A stretch of DNA of 64,000 bases. Source: [Mycobacterium] zoologicum. Its GTDB lineage: Bacteria; Actinomycetota; Actinomycetes; Mycobacteriales; Mycobacteriaceae. The position numbers and the translations under genes were made by a program. The stretch is from contig NZ_CP083985.1 in NCBI RefSeq assembly GCF_020172665.1, positions 1,086,094 to 1,150,093 on the forward strand, written 5' to 3'. Positions within the stretch are counted from its first letter, which is position 1. Every line of letters starts with the position of its first letter. A model generated the notes under the pieces. It had not been told where the DNA came from. It saw only the letters and a program-made list of their open reading frames with translations, and did no database searches. Shown here in pieces: positions 52,184 to 60,832 of this stretch.

Positions 52184-52375
52184 ATGGCCTTCGTTGTAGA
52201 GCGGTCCCCAGAGGTGCGCGGTCAGGCCGGGGCGTGGCAGACGGCCGGCCAGACCCGGTGGACCATCCACCCGAGGTCGCCGCTGGCCACACCCGTGATG
52301 CCGGTGTTCGGCAGGCTGTGGAAGGGCTACGCCCGCCGGGCGTTGGCTCAATTGGCCGACCTGCTGGAGAACTGA
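52184..52375 (+). CDS. Small protein resembling the end of an SRPBCC/cyclase domain
   Basis: A 63-residue basic protein. Its C-terminal half (TRWTIHPRSPLATPVMPVFG, RLWKGYARRALAQLADLLEN) looks like the final strand and long helix of an SRPBCC (START-like) domain, while the beta sheet that should precede it is absent. It may be a degenerate remnant or a short functional protein. The promoter and leaderless ATG look intact. It ends 7 nt before the amidotransferase gene. Confidence 0.5.
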   Translation: MAFVVERSPEVRGQAGAWQTAGQTRWTIHPRSPLATPVMPVFGRLWKGYARRALAQLADLLEN

Positions 52376-52382
52376 CGCCGGT

Positions 52383-53249
52383 ATGTGCCGACTTTTCGGG
52401 CTGCACGCCGGAACCGACGTCGTCACCGCCACCTTCTGGCTGCTCGACGCGCCGGACAACCTCGCCAAACAGAGCCGGCGCAACCCCGATGGCACCGGGC
52501 TGGGGGTGTTCGACCGCGACGGCAGTCCGCAGCTGCACAAACAGCCGATCGCGGCCTGGCATGACACCGAATTCGCCACCGAAGCACACGAATTGACCGG
52601 CACCACGTTCATCGCCCACGTGCGTTACGCCACCACCGGCGCCCTCGACGTCGTCAACACCCACCCGTTCCTTGAGGACAACCGGATCTTCGCGCACAAC
52701 GGGGTGCTGCGCGGACTCGACGTCATCGATGACCGACTCGCCGAGCTCGGATCCACTGATCTGGTTGCGGGACAAACGGATTCCGAGCGAGCCTTCGCAC
52801 TGATCACCGCCGAGATCCGGGAGCGCGACGGTGACGTGGGAGCGGGGCTGCGCGACGCCGTCAGCTGGCTGGCGGCCAACGTACCGATCTACGCGCTCAA
52901 CATCCTGCTGAGCACCGCCACCGACATGTGGGCGCTGCGCTATCCCGAAACCCACGAGCTGTACGTGCTGGACCGCCGCGACGGGGCGGCACCCGTCGGC
53001 TTGGATCTGTCCACCCGGCGGATCCGGGCGCACGCCGAGCAGCTGCACGGCCGCCCCGCGGTGGTGTTCGCCACCGAACCCATGGACGCCGACCCGTGCT
53101 GGCGGCTGATCGCGCCAGGCGAACTGGTCCACGTCGACGCCGGGTTGACGGTCGCCACCGAACTGGCCTTTCCCGACCCACCTGCCCGCCAATTGCGCCG
53201 GGAGGAACTGACCGCTGTCGCCGAGGAGGCTCAACATCCATGGTTGTGA
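52383..53249 (+). CDS. Class II glutamine amidotransferase (EgtC-like)
   Basis: A 288-residue Ntn hydrolase with the nucleophile Cys at position 2 (MCRLFGLHAG), NPDGTGLGVFD, FIAHVRYATTG and NTHPFLEDNRIFAHNGVLRG as the glutaminase core. It has no synthetase domain. EgtC of ergothioneine synthesis is the best-known stand-alone relative, but no egt genes are adjacent, so the substrate is open. Recalled Rv1061 holds this position. It overlaps the patatin gene by 10 nt. Confidence 0.88.
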   Translation: MCRLFGLHAGTDVVTATFWLLDAPDNLAKQSRRNPDGTGLGVFDRDGSPQLHKQPIAAWHDTEFATEAHELTGTTFIAHVRYATTGALDVVNTHPFLEDNRIFAHNGVLRGLDVIDDRLAELGSTDLVAGQTDSERAFALITAEIRERDGDVGAGLRDAVSWLAANVPIYALNILLSTATDMWALRYPETHELYVLDRRDGAAPVGLDLSTRRIRAHAEQLHGRPAVVFATEPMDADPCWRLIAPGELVHVDAGLTVATELAFPDPPARQLRREELTAVAEEAQHPWL

Positions 53250-54103
53250 CGTCCAAGCGCGCCCTGGTGCTGGCCGGCGGGGGAGTGGCCGGCATCGCGT
53301 GGGAGACCGGCGTGCTCCGCGGCATCGCCGACGAGTCGCCGGCTACCGCGGCGGCACTGCTGGCCTCAGACGTACTGGTCGGTACCTCGGCCGGCTCGGC
53401 GGTGAGCGCACAGATCGGCAGTGGCACAAGCGTTGACGAGTTGTATGCCCGCCAGGTCGGTGACAGCTCACCCGAGCTCGATCCCGGGGTGGGCGGCCCG
53501 GAGCTCGCTGAAATGTTCCTGGCCGCCATGACCAGACCGAATACCACTGCCGTGCAGAAGATGCAGCGCATCGGCGCGGTGGCGCTGGCCGCCGAGACGG
53601 TTCCGGTCGCGGTGCGACGCAAGGTGATCGAGCGCAGGCTACCGTCGCATCAGTGGCCGGATCGCTGCCTGCGGATCACCGCCATCGACATCGACACCGG
53701 TGTGCTGCGGGTCTTCGATCCGGACTCGGGCGTGGAACTCGTCGACGCGGTCGCGGCCAGCTGCGCCGTCCCGGGCGTCTGGCCGCCGGTGGTGATCGAC
53801 GGCCGGCGCTATATGGACGGTGGGATGCGCAGCGCGATCAACCTCGACGTCGCCGACGACTGTGATGCGGCCGTGGTGCTGGTGCCGTCGGGGGAGGGTT
53901 CGCCGACGCCGTTCGGTCCGGGCGCGGCCGCCGAGATCGCGGCGTTCGGTGGGCGCACCATGACGTTGTTCGCCGACGCCGCCGCGGTGCGGGCGTTCGG
54001 CACCAACCCGCTGGATCCGGCGTGCCGGGTGCCGTCGGCGCGGGCCGGACGCGAGCAGGGCCGCCGAAATGCGGCCGATGTCGCCGAATTCCTATCGGGT
54101 TAA
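53240..54103 (+). CDS. Patatin-like phospholipase
   Basis: A 287-residue patatin: VLAGGGVAGIAWETGVLRG oxyanion loop, nucleophile VLVGTSAGSAVSAQ (GxSxG) and RRYMDGGMRSAINLDVA with the catalytic Asp in DGG. The Ser-Asp dyad is intact. ATG 53240 follows GGAGG at 11 nt; GTG 53246 is possible. It converges tail-to-tail on a second patatin gene with overlapping stop codons (TTAA at 54100-54103), suggesting two divergent lipid-cleaving paralogues. Confidence 0.92.
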   Translation: MVVTSKRALVLAGGGVAGIAWETGVLRGIADESPATAAALLASDVLVGTSAGSAVSAQIGSGTSVDELYARQVGDSSPELDPGVGGPELAEMFLAAMTRPNTTAVQKMQRIGAVALAAETVPVAVRRKVIERRLPSHQWPDRCLRITAIDIDTGVLRVFDPDSGVELVDAVAASCAVPGVWPPVVIDGRRYMDGGMRSAINLDVADDCDAAVVLVPSGEGSPTPFGPGAAAEIAAFGGRTMTLFADAAAVRAFGTNPLDPACRVPSARAGREQGRRNAADVAEFLSG

Positions 54104-55107
54104 ACGGGTTTCGCGCCCGCTTTCTCCAAAGCCCTTGCGGTGAGCTCACGACCCACGTCGATCAATTCCGCGGCGCGATGGAAATCCAGGCTGCGGCAGG
54201 CGGAGCGCGGTACCTCGATGAGCAGGTCCGGCGGGTAGGCCGCCAGCTGATGGCGGGTCAGCGCCGACTGGGCGATGTCGATGGTGCGGTTCATCACCTC
54301 GAAGCTGCCCAGCTTGGGTGCCTCCGGCTCCTCGGGCCGGGCCTCCTCGGCGTCGTCGTCGTCGGGTTCGGTATCGGATTCACCGCTGCTGAAGCGGTCC
54401 AGGATCGCCCGTGCCGTCGGCCGGTCCAGCAGGGACCGCGCCCCACTGGTGTCCAACAGCGCCGACGTGCTGCGCAACATACGATTCAGGCGCCCGGCCG
54501 GCGCGCCGCGTTCGGAATCCTCCGCCGCCGGGCCGCCGGCCGTCGGGTCGCCGCCGTTGAGGCTCACCGCCACGGTCAGATCGGCGTTGACCGCGCTCAA
54601 CGGCGCCAAGGGCAGCGGATCGAGGATTCCACCGTCGGCGAGCAGTCGCCCGTCGACCACGTGCGGCGCGATCATCCCGGGTATGGCGATCGAGGCGCGG
54701 ATCGCGGTGTCGACCGGCCCGCGCTGCAGCCACACCGACCGGCCGGCGATCAGATCGGTCGCGACGGCGGTGTAGGGGATCGGCAGCCGCTCGATGTCGA
54801 TGTCGCCCAGGATGTCGCGGACCACGTCGAGGATCTTCCCGGCCCGCAGTACGCCGGACGCGGTGAACGACGGGTCCAGCAGGCGCAGCACCGCGCCCTG
54901 GGTCAGCGACTTGGCCCAGTCGGCGAACTCGTCGAGCCGCCCGGCCGCCTGCAGACCGCCGACGAGTGCGCCCATCGACGACCCGGATATTCCAGCGATC
55001 TCATAGCCGCGCGCCCGAAGTTCGGTGATCACCCCGATGTGGGCGTATCCGCGCGCGCCGCCGCTACCCAACACCACCGAGACCCGCGGCGCAGATGAAG
55101 ACGTCAT
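54100..55107 (-). CDS. Patatin-like phospholipase with acidic C-terminal insert
   Basis: A 335-residue patatin of the RssA/NTE-like type: VVLGSGGARGYAHIGVITEL, nucleophile ISGSSMGALVGGL, IPGMIAPHVVDGRLLADGGILDPLPL (split as VVDGRLLADGGILDP). An acidic stretch of about 25 residues (SDTEPDDDDAEEARPEEPE) precedes a conserved C-terminal helix pair (FEVMNRTIDIAQSALT, DLLIEVPRSACRSLDF). ATG 55107 is preferred over 55116. Probably cytoplasmic or peripheral at the membrane. Confidence 0.92.
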   Translation of the reverse strand: MTSSSAPRVSVVLGSGGARGYAHIGVITELRARGYEIAGISGSSMGALVGGLQAAGRLDEFADWAKSLTQGAVLRLLDPSFTASGVLRAGKILDVVRDILGDIDIERLPIPYTAVATDLIAGRSVWLQRGPVDTAIRASIAIPGMIAPHVVDGRLLADGGILDPLPLAPLSAVNADLTVAVSLNGGDPTAGGPAAEDSERGAPAGRLNRMLRSTSALLDTSGARSLLDRPTARAILDRFSSGESDTEPDDDDAEEARPEEPEAPKLGSFEVMNRTIDIAQSALTRHQLAAYPPDLLIEVPRSACRSLDFHRAAELIDVGRELTARALEKAGAKPV

Positions 55108-55264
55108 GGCATCCATTCTGCGGGTCGCGCCGATTCCGGTTTTTCGGTCACCGTGATCGCAAACCTGAGTCGTGCCTAAATAGCCAGGTCATGGTGCGCG
55201 ATCCGGCCTGATACGTGACTGATTTCTCCGGACCCGGGTCTGGCTCGCCGCCGTCGCGCCCGCG

Positions 55265-55270
55265 TACCGT
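55265..55270 (+). promoter_or_regulatory. -10 hexamer TACCGT for the leaderless leader-peptide mRNA
   Basis: TACCGT ends 7 nt before the GTG of the 14-codon frame at 55278, the leaderless spacing seen repeatedly in this window. Confidence 0.55.
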
Positions 55271-55277
55271 CGTCGAC

Positions 55278-55322
55278 GTGAGCGAGCATGTGGGATTCCA
55301 AGGGCGTTGTTGCCGCAGCTGA
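55278..55322 (+). CDS. Cysteine-containing leader peptide (candidate attenuator)
   Basis: A 14-codon leaderless frame reads VSEHVGFQGRCCRS and stops at 55320-55322, with adjacent Cys codons TGT TGC near its end. It lies 48 nt upstream of a cysteine dioxygenase-rhodanese operon. Leaderless short frames with consecutive Cys codons are known in mycobacteria as cysteine-responsive attenuators of sulfur genes; Cys-tRNA shortage stalls the ribosome and changes downstream expression. Context, codon content and promoter spacing all fit here, though two Cys codons is a short run. A generic short frame by chance is the alternative. Confidence 0.6.
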   Translation: MSEHVGFQGRCCRS

Positions 55323-55370
55323 GCGCTGGCGCCGACCCCTTTCCCGATCCACCTGTTCTGGAGTCTCACC

Positions 55371-55913
55371 ATGACCATTGCTGATCCCATTGCTTTGCGG
55401 CGCCCGGCCCACCGGTCGCGCTCGCTGAGCCTTCGTGACCTTCTGAAGACCACCGACCTGGCCGCCGAGGCGGTGCTCGACGGCCGTTACGACCGCCTGC
55501 TGCCGGCTTCGGGGCTACCCGCCGACGGTCGCTGGTTCACCCGCCTGCACGGTGACGCGCTGCTCGACATCTGGCTGATCAGCTGGGTGCCCGGGCACGC
55601 CACCGAACTGCACGACCACGGTGATTCGCGTGGTGCGCTGACCGTGTTGTCCGGATCGCTGGACGAATTTCATTGGGACGGGCGGCAGTTGAACCAGCGT
55701 CGGCTCGAGGAGGGCGATCAGGCCGCCTTCTCCCGCGGCTGGGTGCACGACGTGGTCTGGGCGCCGACGTCGTCTTCTGGGGTGGCGGCCCCCACCCTGA
55801 GCGTGCACGCCTACTCGCCGCCGCTGGTCGAGATGTCCTACTACGACGTCACTTCGCAGAACACCCTGCGTCGCAACCGAACCGAGCTCACCGAACACCC
55901 GGAGGCATCATGA
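55371..55913 (+). CDS. Cysteine dioxygenase-like cupin
   Basis: A 180-residue cupin of the cysteine dioxygenase type I family. The metal motif is GHATELHDHGDSRGALTVLSG (HxH plus a later His in GWVHDVVW). It would oxidise cysteine or another thiol to a sulfinate with Fe(II) and O2. ATG 55371 has CTGGAG 8 nt upstream. It is coupled by ATGA to a rhodanese and preceded by a Cys-Cys leader peptide, so the unit is a cysteine or thiol catabolic module. Substrate (cysteine, mercaptopropionate or other) cannot be told. Confidence 0.85.
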   Translation: MTIADPIALRRPAHRSRSLSLRDLLKTTDLAAEAVLDGRYDRLLPASGLPADGRWFTRLHGDALLDIWLISWVPGHATELHDHGDSRGALTVLSGSLDEFHWDGRQLNQRRLEEGDQAAFSRGWVHDVVWAPTSSSGVAAPTLSVHAYSPPLVEMSYYDVTSQNTLRRNRTELTEHPEAS

Positions 55914-56383
55914 CTGTACTGACCGCCAGTCGAATCGACGGGCTGCTCGAAGCGGCACGGGCCCGGCTGCACCGGCTCGATGCCGCCCAGGTGCCCGCGG
56001 CACTGCTCGACGGCGCATACCTGGTCGACATCCGCCCGGCCGCCCAGCGGGCCCAGGAGGGCCAGGTGCCCGGCGCCCTGATCATCGAACGCAACGTGCT
56101 GGAGTGGCGCTGCGACCCGACCAGCGAGGCCCGGTTGCCGCAGGCCGTCGACGACGACGTGCAGTGGGTGATTCTGTGCTCGCAGGGATACACCTCCAGC
56201 CTGGCCGCCGCCGCGTTGGTCGACCTGGGGCTGCACCGCGCCACCGACGTGATCGGCGGTTACCAGGCGTTGGCCGCAGCCGGTGACCTGGTTGCGCCAA
56301 ACGGTTTGGACCAGTTAGGCATTGGAGTACAGCAGCGGGCGCAGCCGTTCGGTCTTCTCCGCAGTCCACGCCGCTGGATGTAA
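55910..56383 (+). CDS. Rhodanese-like sulfurtransferase
   Basis: A 157-residue single-domain rhodanese: YLVDIRPAAQRAQEGQVPGA, NVLEWRCDP, and the active-site loop VILCSQGYTSSLAAAAL with the catalytic Cys, then IGGYQALAAAG. It would accept sulfane sulfur released in cysteine metabolism. ATG 55910 overlaps the dioxygenase stop. Beyond about residue 130 the sequence is an extension read opposite to the next gene; the two overlap tail-to-tail by 69 nt, so the C-terminal 25-30 residues are atypical. Confidence 0.88.
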   Translation: MTVLTASRIDGLLEAARARLHRLDAAQVPAALLDGAYLVDIRPAAQRAQEGQVPGALIIERNVLEWRCDPTSEARLPQAVDDDVQWVILCSQGYTSSLAAAALVDLGLHRATDVIGGYQALAAAGDLVAPNGLDQLGIGVQQRAQPFGLLRSPRRWM

Positions 56384-57967
56384 TATCGCCGCCCACGCGT
56401 CGGCCACATCGGCGACGTAGTGGTGACCGTGGCCGTCGGGCACGTCGACGGCCACCGCCATGTCGGCCGAGACCTGTAGGAAGGTCACGATCGGCTTCCA
56501 ATGCACCTGCGGCAGAACGTCATACCCGCGCGGCTCGGCCAGCCAGTCCGGTCTGTGGAACAACAGGTCCGGATTCCACCAGGCGATCGGATCGGAGGCG
56601 TGCTGCAGGTACACCACCCTTGGAGAATCCGGTGTGCCCCACTGTGTATCCGGGCGGGCCAGGTCGGAGGCGCGGGAGGCGAACCGGACATTGCGGCCGT
56701 CGTCGTAGATCGGAAGCCACTGCGGGGAACCGGGATCGCGGTTGACGGTCAGGTCCTTCCAGATGGTGTTCTGGAACGTCGGTCCGGAGAACAATGCGCC
56801 GTCGGTGCGGGCCAGCACGTTGTTGAGGCTCATGAACGGCGCCTCGCCGCCGAAGGACCCCAGGCTCTCGCCGAACACCACCAGCTTGGGTCGCCTGGAC
56901 TCCGGCAATGCACGTACCTGTTTGTCGACGGCCTCGAACAAAGCCTGCCCGGCTTGGCGCGCATTCTCCTTGTCCACCAGGAACGAAAGCCAACTGGGCA
57001 GGAACGAATACTGCATGCTCACGATCGCGGTGTCGCCGTTGAACATGTACTCCAGGGCCGATGCCTCGGCCTCGTTGATCCAACCGGTACCCGTGGTGGT
57101 GGCCACCGCGACGACGGCGCGGTTCAGCCCGCCGGTGCGCGCCAACTCGGCCGCGGCCAACTCCGCGGTCGCCTTGATCCCGTCGGCCGAATTCAGCCCG
57201 GCGTAGGCGCGGATCGGCTCGGTGGCAGGCGTTCCGTTGAAGTCGGTGAGTTGCGCGACGGTCGGCCCGCCGGCCACGAAGACCCGGCCCTGATGCCCCA
57301 GCGACTCCCAGGAGTCCAGCGATTCCGGTCCGCCGGAACGCAGTCGGGTGGTCGGCGCCGCCCGGTCGGGGTCCATCTCGCTGTTGACGTTGGCGAAGGT
57401 GTTGTTCAGCACGCGCATGGTGAACTTCACCACCACCCCGTTGAGCAGCGCGATGGTCAGGCTCACCAACAGTGTCACCGTCACTACCACCGAAACCCGT
57501 GGCGGGGCAACACGGTTCAGTTGCCGCACTGAGGCCCGGACCGCGGCGCGGAACAATTGGCCCAGTTCCACCAACACCAACAGGACCAGCACGGCTAGCC
57601 CGGCTGCCAGCGGGAAGCAGTACCAGGACAGCTGTGGGACGCCCATCAACGCGCGGACTTCCCACTGCCAGTTGTGGAACCGGACGATCATCACCAGGTG
57701 GATGACGGCGGCGACCGCAATCAGCACCAGCCAGGCCCAGCGCGGTGCCGGCGGACTGGTCTCCTTGGAGCGCATGTAGCGCACCAGCCACACCGCCAGG
57801 ACGCCGACCCCGTATCCGGCGGCCCCCGACGCGCCGCTGACCAGCCCCTGGAACAGCGGCCCGCGGGGGAGTAGCGATGGTGTCATCGACAACCAGACGA
57901 ACACCAGTCCGACGGCAGTGCCGGTGAAGGTGTAATGCCGAATCCACCAGGGCTTCTCGGCCGGCAT
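56315..57967 (-). CDS. Membrane alpha/beta-hydrolase (PF10081 type)
   Basis: A 550-residue protein: five or so membrane helices in the first 220 residues (YTFTGTAVGLVFVWLSMTPSLL, AWLVLIAVAAVIHLVMIV, FPLAAGLAVLVLLVLVELG, VVVTVTLLVSLTIALLNGVV), then an extracytoplasmic hydrolase domain with nucleophile LVVFGESLGSFGG, Asp in LQHASDPIAWWNP and His in DGHGHHYVAD. Recalled Rv1069c holds this place. Its role may be in envelope lipid turnover. ATG 57967. Confidence 0.87.
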   Translation of the reverse strand: MPAEKPWWIRHYTFTGTAVGLVFVWLSMTPSLLPRGPLFQGLVSGASGAAGYGVGVLAVWLVRYMRSKETSPPAPRWAWLVLIAVAAVIHLVMIVRFHNWQWEVRALMGVPQLSWYCFPLAAGLAVLVLLVLVELGQLFRAAVRASVRQLNRVAPPRVSVVVTVTLLVSLTIALLNGVVVKFTMRVLNNTFANVNSEMDPDRAAPTTRLRSGGPESLDSWESLGHQGRVFVAGGPTVAQLTDFNGTPATEPIRAYAGLNSADGIKATAELAAAELARTGGLNRAVVAVATTTGTGWINEAEASALEYMFNGDTAIVSMQYSFLPSWLSFLVDKENARQAGQALFEAVDKQVRALPESRRPKLVVFGESLGSFGGEAPFMSLNNVLARTDGALFSGPTFQNTIWKDLTVNRDPGSPQWLPIYDDGRNVRFASRASDLARPDTQWGTPDSPRVVYLQHASDPIAWWNPDLLFHRPDWLAEPRGYDVLPQVHWKPIVTFLQVSADMAVAVDVPDGHGHHYVADVADAWAAILHPAAWTAEKTERLRPLLYSNA

Positions 57968-57973
57968 GGCGAC

Positions 57974-58747
57974 TTAGCGGTGAGTGAAGTTGGGCGGTCG
58001 CTTCTCGGTGAAGGCTGCCATACCCTCGGTCTGGTCGTCGGTGGCGAACGCCGAGTGGAACAGCCGGCGCTCGTAGAGCAAGCCCTCGGCCAGGGTGGAT
58101 TCGAAGGCCCGGTTGACGGCTTCCTTGGCCATCCGCGCCGCAGACAGGCTCATTCCCGCGATGGTGGCGGCGACCTTGCCGGCCTCGGCGAGCAGGTCAT
58201 CGGCCGGCACCACCCGCGAAACCAAGCCGGAGCGTTCGGCTTCGGCGGCGTCGATGGTGCGCCCGGTCAGGATCAGATCCATCGCCTTGGCCTTGCCGAT
58301 GGCCCGGGTCAGCCGCTGGGAACCGCCCATGCCGGGCAGCACGCCGAGCTTGATCTCCGGCTGGCCGAACTTCGCGCTGTCGGCGGCGATCAGCAGATCG
58401 CACATCATCGCCAGCTCGCAGCCGCCGCCGAGGGCGAACCCGGCCACCGCGGCGATGGTCGGGGTGCGCACCGCGGCCAGCTTCGACCAGGCGGCGAAGA
58501 AGTCGGCGGCGAACACCTCGGCGAAGGACAGATCGGCCATCTCCTTGATGTCGGCGCCGGCGGCGAACGCCTTGGCGTTGCCGGTGATGATGATCGCGCC
58601 GATACCGGGGTCGGCATCGAGTTCGGCTGCGGCGGTGGTGACTTCGTTCATCACCTGGCTGTTGAGTGCATTGAGCGCCTGGGGCCGGTTCAGGGTGATG
58701 GTGCCGACGCGGCCGTCGCGCTCGACCAGGATGGTTTCGTAGGACAT
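57974..58747 (-). CDS. echA8: Enoyl-CoA hydratase EchA8
   Basis: A 257-residue crotonase that hydrates trans-2-enoyl-CoA in beta-oxidation. The CoA-binding [13 protein letters not shown], oxyanion [13 protein letters not shown], and catalytic Glu segments [15 protein letters not shown] and [20 protein letters not shown] (both Glu residues) are present. It aligns closely with recalled M. tuberculosis EchA8. It follows echA9 by 9 nt, sharing one transcript. Confidence 0.95.
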   Translation of the reverse strand: MSYETILVERDGRVGTITLNRPQALNALNSQVMNEVTTAAAELDADPGIGAIIITGNAKAFAAGADIKEMADLSFAEVFAADFFAAWSKLAAVRTPTIAAVAGFALGGGCELAMMCDLLIAADSAKFGQPEIKLGVLPGMGGSQRLTRAIGKAKAMDLILTGRTIDAAEAERSGLVSRVVPADDLLAEAGKVAATIAGMSLSAARMAKEAVNRAFESTLAEGLLYERRLFHSAFATDDQTEGMAAFTEKRPPNFTHR

Positions 58748-58756
58748 GGGTTCTCC

Positions 58757-59794
58757 TTAGAAGGTGAGATCGGGGTCGGCTGGCGCGAAGTAGGTCTCGA
58801 TGTCGGCGGCGGTCACCTCGGCCAGGGTGGCCGGCGACCACTGCGGGTTGCGGTCCTTGTCGACCAGCTGGGCGCGAATGCCCTCCACCAGGTCGTGGGT
58901 GCGCAGCGAGGCCACCGACACCCGGAACTCTTGGACCAGAACGTCTTCCAGGGTGGCCAGCTTCGCCGCTCGGCGCACCGATTCCAGGGTCACCGCGCAG
59001 GCGATCGGGGAGCGGGTGCCGATCAGTTCGGCTGCGGCGTTGGCCTCGGGGCTGGCATGTCCGGCGAGCGCGGCCACGATCTGCGCGACACTGTCGTGGG
59101 CGTAGCACTCGTCGATCCAGTCGCGTTGGGCGGCAAGCGGGCTCGGCGGTGGGGTGGTTGCGTGGGCGGCCAGCGCCTCGGGCAGCCCGTCGGCGATGAT
59201 CGCGTCGGTGAAGGCGGCCAGCGCGTCGTGGGCGACGAAGTGGTCGGCGAAACCCAATTCGATGGCATCTGCGCCGGAGAACGGGGCCCCGGTCAGCGCC
59301 GCGTGCAGGCCGAGTTGGCCCGGGGCCCGCGACAGGAGATAGGTACCGCCGACGTCGGGAATGAAGCCGATACCCACCTCGGGCATCGCCATCTTCGTGG
59401 TGTCGGTGACCACCCGGGTGTTGGCGTGCGCCCCCACCCCGACACCGCCGCCCATCACGATGCCGTCCATCAACGCGACATACGGCTTGGGGAACCGGCC
59501 GATCGCCGCGTTGAGGAGGTATTCGTCGTACCAGAAGCGTCGGGCGTCGGCGCCGTCGGCTTTGGCGCTGTGGTAGATCGCGACCACGTCTCCGCCCGCG
59601 CACAGTCCACGCTCGCCGGCTCCGGCCAGCACCACCGCGCGCACCGCCGGGTCCTCGGCCCAGGCCGTCAGCGTCGCGGTCATCGCGGTCACCATCGGGG
59701 TGTTCAGCGAGTTGATGGCTTTGGGGCGATCCAGGGTCAGCAGGCCGACCCCGTTACGGACCTCAGTCAAGATCCCGTCAGATTCGTCAGTCAC
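58757..59794 (-). CDS. echA9: 3-hydroxyisobutyryl-CoA hydrolase-like protein EchA9
   Basis: A 345-residue crotonase-superfamily protein of the HIBYL-CoA hydrolase type: LDRPKAINSLNTPMV, GAGERGLCAGGDVVAIY, MDGIVMGGGVGVGAHA, MAMPEVGIGFIPDVGGTY, and the long C-terminal region typical of that group (AVTLESVRRAAKLATLEDVL). It acts in valine breakdown. GTG 59794 lies 8 nt after TACATT on the minus strand, consistent with a leaderless echA9-echA8 mRNA. Confidence 0.93.
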   Translation of the reverse strand: MTDESDGILTEVRNGVGLLTLDRPKAINSLNTPMVTAMTATLTAWAEDPAVRAVVLAGAGERGLCAGGDVVAIYHSAKADGADARRFWYDEYLLNAAIGRFPKPYVALMDGIVMGGGVGVGAHANTRVVTDTTKMAMPEVGIGFIPDVGGTYLLSRAPGQLGLHAALTGAPFSGADAIELGFADHFVAHDALAAFTDAIIADGLPEALAAHATTPPPSPLAAQRDWIDECYAHDSVAQIVAALAGHASPEANAAAELIGTRSPIACAVTLESVRRAAKLATLEDVLVQEFRVSVASLRTHDLVEGIRAQLVDKDRNPQWSPATLAEVTAADIETYFAPADPDLTF

Positions 59795-59802
59795 GCCTTC
59801 GC

Positions 59803-59808
59803 AATGTA
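59803..59808 (-). promoter_or_regulatory. -10 hexamer TACATT for leaderless echA9-echA8 mRNA
   Basis: TACATT on the minus strand ends 8 nt before GTG 59794. On the opposite strand TATGGT (59839-59844) is a candidate -10 for the Bax1-I gene, which then has a leader of about 100 nt. Confidence 0.45.
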
Positions 59809-59952
59809 GATACCTAGCCGCCGTTCATTGTGCGCGGGTATGGTTTGGCGGCAGAGCGGCCTGACGACCGTTGGGAACTACGGTGGGCCGCCGAGCGTTG
59901 ATCCAGTGTTCGCAACCCTTCGCGTCACAGCACCTAAGAGAGGAACGGAACG

Positions 59953-60810
59953 GTGCGGGAAACCAGCAACCCGGTATTTCGTTCGCTGCCCAAGCAGGGC
60001 GGCTACGCACAGTTCGGCACCGGATTCGGAGCCGCCACAGCCCAGCAGCAGATGCACCAGGGCTACCCCGGCCTGCAGAGTCCGGAGACTTCCTACCAGC
60101 GGGTTGACAGCCGTCCACTGACCATCGATGACGTCGTCACCAAGACCGGCATCACCCTGGGGGTGCTCAGCGTCGCTGCGGTTATCTCCTTCTTCATGGT
60201 GTCGGCCAATCAGGCGCTGGCCGGTCCGCTGACCTTCATCGGCGCATTCGGCGGCTTGGCCCTGGTGATGGTGGCCATGTTCACCCGTAGGCAGGACAGC
60301 AAGGCGCTGGTGCTCAGCTACGCGGCGCTGGAGGGCATGTTCCTCGGCGCCATCTCCTGGGTGCTGACCGCCTTCACTGTGGGAACCGGCAACGCCGGCT
60401 CGATGATCGGCCAGGCCGTGATGGGCACCCTCGGGGTGTTCGGCGGCATGCTCGTGGTCTACAAGACCGGCGCCATCCGCGTCACCCCGAAGTTCACCCG
60501 GATGCTGGTGGCCGGAATGTTCGGTGTGCTGGCCCTGATGATCGGCAACCTGGTGCTGTCGCTGTTCGGCGTCGGTGGAGGTGAGGGTCTGGGCCTGCGC
60601 AGCGGCGGCACGCTGTCGATCATTTTCTCGCTGGTCTGCATCGGCATCGCCGCGTTCAGCTTCCTGATCGACTTCGACGCCGCCGACCAGCTGATCCGGG
60701 CCGGCGCGCCGGAGAAGGCCGCCTGGGGTATCGCCCTGGGACTGACCGTGACCCTGGTCTGGCTGTACCTGGAGATCCTGCGGCTGCTCAGCTACTTCCA
60801 GAACGAGTGA
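59953..60810 (+). CDS. Bax inhibitor-1/YccA-like membrane protein
   Basis: A 285-residue integral membrane protein with a 60-residue cytoplasmic lead (Gln/Gly-rich) and seven hydrophobic segments (from TKTGITLGVLSVAAVISFFMV to ALGLTVTLVWLYLEILRLLSYF). It has the actinobacterial YccA/Bax1-I pattern, including YAALEGMFLGAISW and FSFLIDFDAADQLI. Relatives are pH-sensitive calcium leak channels or FtsH modulators; the role here is not known. GTG 59953 follows GGAACGG. Recalled Rv1072 holds this place. Confidence 0.88.
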   Translation: MRETSNPVFRSLPKQGGYAQFGTGFGAATAQQQMHQGYPGLQSPETSYQRVDSRPLTIDDVVTKTGITLGVLSVAAVISFFMVSANQALAGPLTFIGAFGGLALVMVAMFTRRQDSKALVLSYAALEGMFLGAISWVLTAFTVGTGNAGSMIGQAVMGTLGVFGGMLVVYKTGAIRVTPKFTRMLVAGMFGVLALMIGNLVLSLFGVGGGEGLGLRSGGTLSIIFSLVCIGIAAFSFLIDFDAADQLIRAGAPEKAAWGIALGLTVTLVWLYLEILRLLSYFQNE

Positions 60811-60832
60811 CCCGCTAGCTTTCCCCGTTTTC

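Noticed and set aside
57935..59809. A 620-codon plus-strand open frame opposite echA8 and echA9
   Set aside because: Antisense shadow; the minus strand carries two intact crotonase genes with correct motifs and spacing.
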